Assembly (NCBI GenBank): GCA_030634505.1
Contig: DAOWAQ010000061.1
Coordinates: 1 to 9,097, forward strand
Length of the DNA: 9,097 nt
DNA from: Calditrichia bacterium
Lineage (GTDB): Bacteria > Calditrichota > Calditrichia > JAJRVZ01
Reading direction: 5' to 3'
Under the pieces are notes generated by a model, which was not told the origin of the DNA, did no database searches, and worked only from the letters and a program-made list of their open reading frames with translations. Shown here piece by piece: positions 6,165 to 9,097 of the stretch; position 1 is the stretch's first letter, and each line of letters opens with the position of its first letter. The position numbers and the translations under genes are program-made.

Positions 6165-7769
6165 TTATCTCAATCCGGCAATGATGTCATCTGCATCCGA
6201 GAACAGAGTTAATGCTTTTTGATATTGGTTATCATTGACCATTATAACCTGATAATATTTTTCATTATCCCAGAGACTTCTTGCTATTTCAGCTTTTAGC
6301 CTTGTCCGAATATAATCTAAATCATTGTTAAATTCTTCTTGCTTAAAATCAATATCTTTTTCTTTGGCTGCAATTTTTACCTTCTGTAACAATTCATTAA
6401 TAATTCTAAATTCCGATAAATACTTCTTGAAATCTATAGACACAATTGAATTATTATTTGCGAATTCAGCCGCAACTTCAAAAAAGATTCGATGCTGATG
6501 GAGTTGCTGTGTTAGTCTCGGAGAATTTGAAGCGTTGGTATATTCTACTTTTACATCTGGGTTGATTCCCCCTCCTCCAAAAACATTTCGCCCATTAGAA
6601 GTATGATATAGTTCCTGGGTTGTTGAATCACCCAGAGAATCATCAAAAATAGAATCAAGGTTTGCACTGTAATAATCATCAATAGTTGTATTTTCGTAGG
6701 GTTTTTGGATTAATCTTCCACTAGGTGTATAATATTTTGAAATTGTTAATCTAAGCCGCGAATTATCATCCATTGGAAATTCACGCTGTACCAACCCTTT
6801 TCCGAAACTTGTCATGCCTACAATTAAACCTCTGTCATAGTCTTGGATTGCTCCTGCAACAATCTCTGATGCTGAGGCCGAAGCATTGTTAATTAAAATG
6901 ATAAGTGGATAATCTCTAATCTTACTTTTCCCGTAACTATCGGTATAATAATCTTCATCAAATTGAGAAAGACGACCTCTGGTATAAACAACTCTTTTAT
7001 GACCATTTATAAATTTACCAACTACTTTTACCGCCTGATCTAAAAAGCCACCCGGATTCCATCTCAAATCGAGAATGAGTTTATTCATTCCTTCATTTTC
7101 AAGTTTTTCAAGTGCTTGTTCAATTTCATCTTCAGTAGTTTTCGCAAATCGAGTTAAAAATATATATCCGGTTTTATCTTCATTTATAAATGATGTAAAT
7201 ACTGTTTGAATTGGTATCTCATCACGCACAATCGTAAACTCCAGCTGTTCACTTACATTTTTTCGTACCACAGTAATTTTTACTGAAGTACCTTTTGGAC
7301 CTTTTAATTTTTTTTGTACTTCACTTGTATTTATTCCTATTGCAGATTCCCCATCAATTTTTATAATTTTGTCTCCCGGCAGTAAACCAAGTTTATCAGA
7401 CGGCGAACCGGATATAGGTGTAATGACTGTCAAAAATCCATCTATTATATCAAATTGAATTCCAATACCCTGATATCTTCCAATATAATTTTCTTCATTT
7501 ATTTCAACTTCACTTTTTGACAAATAAACAGAATGTGGATCCAGGTTTGACAGAAAGCCATCAATTGCACCCTGAAATGATTTATCCCAATCTACATCAT
7601 CAACATAAAATGAAGAAATATAGTTTAATGTTTGTAGAAATTTCTTTTGGTTTTCTAATTGATTATTTTTTTCTTCATTGGCTAATAAATAGTTGTTTAT
7701 CTGTAATCCTAAAACTGTTATTATCAGGATTGATATAATTAATAGGGTAATTTGATATTTTTTTTTCAT
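6165..7769 (-). CDS. ctpA: S41 family C-terminal processing peptidase
   Basis: A 534-residue exported serine protease of the CtpA/Prc family, which trims C-termini of envelope proteins in the periplasm. MKKK followed by a hydrophobic stretch at 6-22 is a signal peptide or membrane anchor. A PDZ domain spans about 98-180 (GIGIQFDIIDGFLTVITP, then LGLLPGDKIIKIDG). The S41 core follows, with LDLRWNPGG at 233-241, NNASASASEIVAGA at 294-307 (catalytic S299) and SFGKGLVQ at 321-328 (general-base K324, Q328). The Ser-Lys spacing of 25 matches Prc. The GGGGINPDV motif (398-406) and the helical C-terminal region (about 420-534) are typical of FCB-group members. The ATG is chosen for the signal peptide and a CAGGT site 6 bases upstream (7776-7780). 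An adaptor or lipoprotein partner is not encoded nearby; the next gene upstream encodes another exported protease-like protein. The symbol is by family resemblance. Confidence 0.94.
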   Translation of the reverse strand: MKKKYQITLLIISILIITVLGLQINNYLLANEEKNNQLENQKKFLQTLNYISSFYVDDVDWDKSFQGAIDGFLSNLDPHSVYLSKSEVEINEENYIGRYQGIGIQFDIIDGFLTVITPISGSPSDKLGLLPGDKIIKIDGESAIGINTSEVQKKLKGPKGTSVKITVVRKNVSEQLEFTIVRDEIPIQTVFTSFINEDKTGYIFLTRFAKTTEDEIEQALEKLENEGMNKLILDLRWNPGGFLDQAVKVVGKFINGHKRVVYTRGRLSQFDEDYYTDSYGKSKIRDYPLIILINNASASASEIVAGAIQDYDRGLIVGMTSFGKGLVQREFPMDDNSRLRLTISKYYTPSGRLIQKPYENTTIDDYYSANLDSIFDDSLGDSTTQELYHTSNGRNVFGGGGINPDVKVEYTNASNSPRLTQQLHQHRIFFEVAAEFANNNSIVSIDFKKYLSEFRIINELLQKVKIAAKEKDIDFKQEEFNNDLDYIRTRLKAEIARSLWDNEKYYQVIMVNDNQYQKALTLFSDADDIIAGLR

Positions 7770-8016
7770 TGTTTTACCTGCTGTAAATTTAATAACAATT
7801 GTCTCCTTAATATCTATACTGGATCATCATGCGATTGTTTCAACTAATTAATAATTCTGTTCTCATAAGATACTGATATTTTGCAATTTGTACTCAAATA
7901 ATTTGTCAACTAACTCTGCAACTATAAAATGTCATGATGTTACTTTTTAAAGAGAACTCTACTTTATCACAATCTATATGTGTCTTTAGTGGAAAACAAT
8001 TTCTGTCAAATATATT
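7770..8016. other. Intergenic leader region upstream of the S41 gene
   Basis: No gene longer than a few codons is supported in these 247 bases. On the minus strand an AAGGAG (7808-7803) precedes a TTG that opens a possible 10-codon ORF (7798-7766) whose TGA overlaps the S41 ATG. A loose promoter, TTGAAA and TATAGA with a 19-base gap, lies just upstream of that site, and TTGACA hexamers further up lack a -10 at proper spacing. The length suggests the S41 gene has its own promoter and is not simply read from the metalloprotease gene. Confidence 0.4.
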
Positions 8017-8922
8017 TTAGTCCTCTGTATATTCTTCTAATTCATCTGATTTCCACATTTGAATTTTTTTGTAATTTCGCATTTTTACTACTATATAAGC
8101 AATTATCACAACAAAAATCAACATGAGCCAAATAAGATTATCAAAATTAAGTACAACCATCCATTGATATTTATCTTTCAAATAGTTATACCAATAGTAT
8201 TCAAAATCAATGAGATCGTAACCTAAATACTTCTCAAAAACGAAATCAATATTATCATATTTATTAAGATCATCCAAAAATTCCGGTAGTTTAGAAATAC
8301 CTATTTGATTGATTAAATATTCAGCAGCAATCTTTGCTTCCAAATAGGCCAAATTAGCACTGGCGGTATTTAACTTCATTAATTGATTTATGTCATTTAA
8401 TTCCAAAATTTTGTTTGCTGCAATCGCATTGCTGATAACTAATCCTTCATTCCAATCGACTGAGTAGTCACTTAAATACGTTGCCAAACCTTCATTGAGC
8501 CACAATGGCAATTTGTGATCATTTAATTTATCAGCTAAAATTATATGAATTAATTCGTGCTTTATTGTAATTATTAGTTTATTTTTATCTTTAAAATTTT
8601 GTGGTTTGATAATTATGATTCTATTTTTTGAAATCGCCACCGCTCCACTCCATTCCGGTAATCTACCTCCGGTTAGCTTTTCAAATTCTTCTTCTGAATC
8701 TGGTAAAAATATTTTAATTTTGTTTTTTAAAGTATGATTTAATTTTTTCTTTAACTCTTCAAAATTTGGTTCAATATCAATTGATAATGATTTTACAAAA
8801 GAGATATCCGAAGGATTAAAAAAATATTTAATCTTGCCTCGTTCAATATTTGTTAAATCAAAACTATTTATCGAACCTGTAAATATGATAATTAGTATTA
8901 TGATTTTTCCGAAATGTGTCAT
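8017..8922 (-). CDS. Exported, membrane-anchored gluzincin-like metalloprotease (peptidase MA-like)
   Basis: A 301-residue protein from the ATG at 8922. A signal peptide (MTHFGK then IIILIIIFTGS) directs it out of the cytoplasm. A periplasmic domain carries the zincin motif HELIH at 122-126 (H122 and H126 zinc ligands, E123 catalytic) and, 18 residues after H126, LNEGLATYLS with E144 as the third ligand, the arrangement of the gluzincin/peptidase-MA clan. A transmembrane helix at about 262-281 near the C-terminus and a basic-then-acidic tail (KMRNYKK...DELEEYTED) predict an N-out, C-in anchor. The catalytic site is intact, so an active peptidase is likely but its substrate is unknown. An in-frame TTG at 8958 would add 12 residues; neither start has a ribosome site, and I prefer the ATG because it leaves a standard signal peptide. 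It stands between an unidentified gene and the S41 protease, possibly in a shared envelope-proteolysis role. Confidence 0.82.
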   Translation of the reverse strand: MTHFGKIIILIIIFTGSINSFDLTNIERGKIKYFFNPSDISFVKSLSIDIEPNFEELKKKLNHTLKNKIKIFLPDSEEEFEKLTGGRLPEWSGAVAISKNRIIIIKPQNFKDKNKLIITIKHELIHIILADKLNDHKLPLWLNEGLATYLSDYSVDWNEGLVISNAIAANKILELNDINQLMKLNTASANLAYLEAKIAAEYLINQIGISKLPEFLDDLNKYDNIDFVFEKYLGYDLIDFEYYWYNYLKDKYQWMVVLNFDNLIWLMLIFVVIIAYIVVKMRNYKKIQMWKSDELEEYTED

Positions 8923-8974
8923 TAAATTATTAATCTTTGTTTTACAAATATTAGCCAATCTGAATGAAATGATA

Positions 8975-9097
8975 CTATTTTATCTGCTCATGAACGTAAG
9001 GATAGATTAAAGGGAAAATATATCCTTGGGCAGTACCTAATATTTTAGCAGCGTTGAAAAATTTAAACTGTCCTTTCATAAATATGCTAATATTCAT
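8975..9097 (-). CDS. C-terminal fragment of an unidentified gene (cut by window edge)
   Basis: An open frame enters from the right edge and ends at TAG (8977-8975) after 40 codons, reading MNISIFMKGQFKFFNAAK, then ILGTAQGYIFPLIYPYVHEQIK. An ATG codon occupies the last three bases of the window, so it could be either a tiny ORF starting there or, more likely, the tail of a longer gene. The residue composition (balanced, with aromatic and helical segments) looks like real protein, and its stop lies 52 bases before the ATG of the metalloprotease gene on the same strand. I do not recognise the family and give it no function. Confidence 0.4.
   Translation of the reverse strand: MNISIFMKGQFKFFNAAKILGTAQGYIFPLIYPYVHEQIK

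Noticed and set aside
7517..7738. Plus-strand open frame of 73 codons
   Set aside because: Antisense to the N-terminal part of the S41 protease; no coding signature.
8923..8958. Upstream TTG start adding 12 residues to the metalloprotease
   Set aside because: TTG has no ribosome site, lengthens the signal peptide n-region unusually and gains no conserved residues; kept only as an alternative.
1..9097. CRISPR array, insertion sequence, phage or defence system
   Set aside because: No regularly spaced repeats, terminal inverted repeats, transposase, integrase or nuclease genes are visible. The HD-domain dNTPase has antiviral relatives but no defence neighbours here.

Overview
The window is strongly AT-rich bacterial chromosome, and every convincing gene lies on the minus strand. 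An ExbB-ExbD-ExbD-TonB energy module, signal-peptide-bearing exported proteases and a C-terminal processing protease with the 'GGGGINPD' signature point to a Gram-negative bacterium. I would place it in the FCB superphylum (Ignavibacteriota, Marinimicrobia or Bacteroidota relatives). That placement is inference from protein style, not a database result. The window looks like ordinary chromosome: I see no transposase, integrase, phage gene, CRISPR array, tRNA or rRNA.

In transcription order (right to left) the layout is as follows. First comes the last 40 codons of an unidentified gene running off the right edge (8975-9097). Next is an exported, C-terminally membrane-anchored gluzincin-type metalloprotease-like protein (8017-8922). 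After a 247-base gap comes an S41 C-terminal processing protease (6165-7769). A 237-base gap then carries a very good sigma70-type promoter with overlapping inverted repeats. It is followed by a four-gene Ton operon, exbB (5313-5927), exbD (4863-5273), a second exbD (4428-4844) and tonB (3795-4427), which ends at an intrinsic terminator (3732-3771). Downstream are a YegS/diacylglycerol-kinase-like lipid kinase (2833-3711), a dNTP triphosphohydrolase (1565-2734) and an M20 zinc peptidase/deacylase (263-1507). The last 262 bases on the left hold no recognisable gene.

The best-defined unit is the Ton operon. ExbB and the two ExbD paralogues should form the inner-membrane proton channel that energises TonB, which in turn drives outer-membrane TonB-dependent receptors encoded elsewhere. 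The second exbD and tonB lie in the same frame, separated only by one TAA codon. The remaining genes are housekeeping or envelope functions (periplasmic proteolysis, lipid phosphorylation, dNTP pool control, small-molecule or peptide hydrolysis) with no obvious shared pathway.

I did not find a clearly new system. The points most worth a second look are the palindromes nested in the exbB promoter, the single-stop exbD/tonB junction and the membrane-anchored metalloprotease of unknown substrate.
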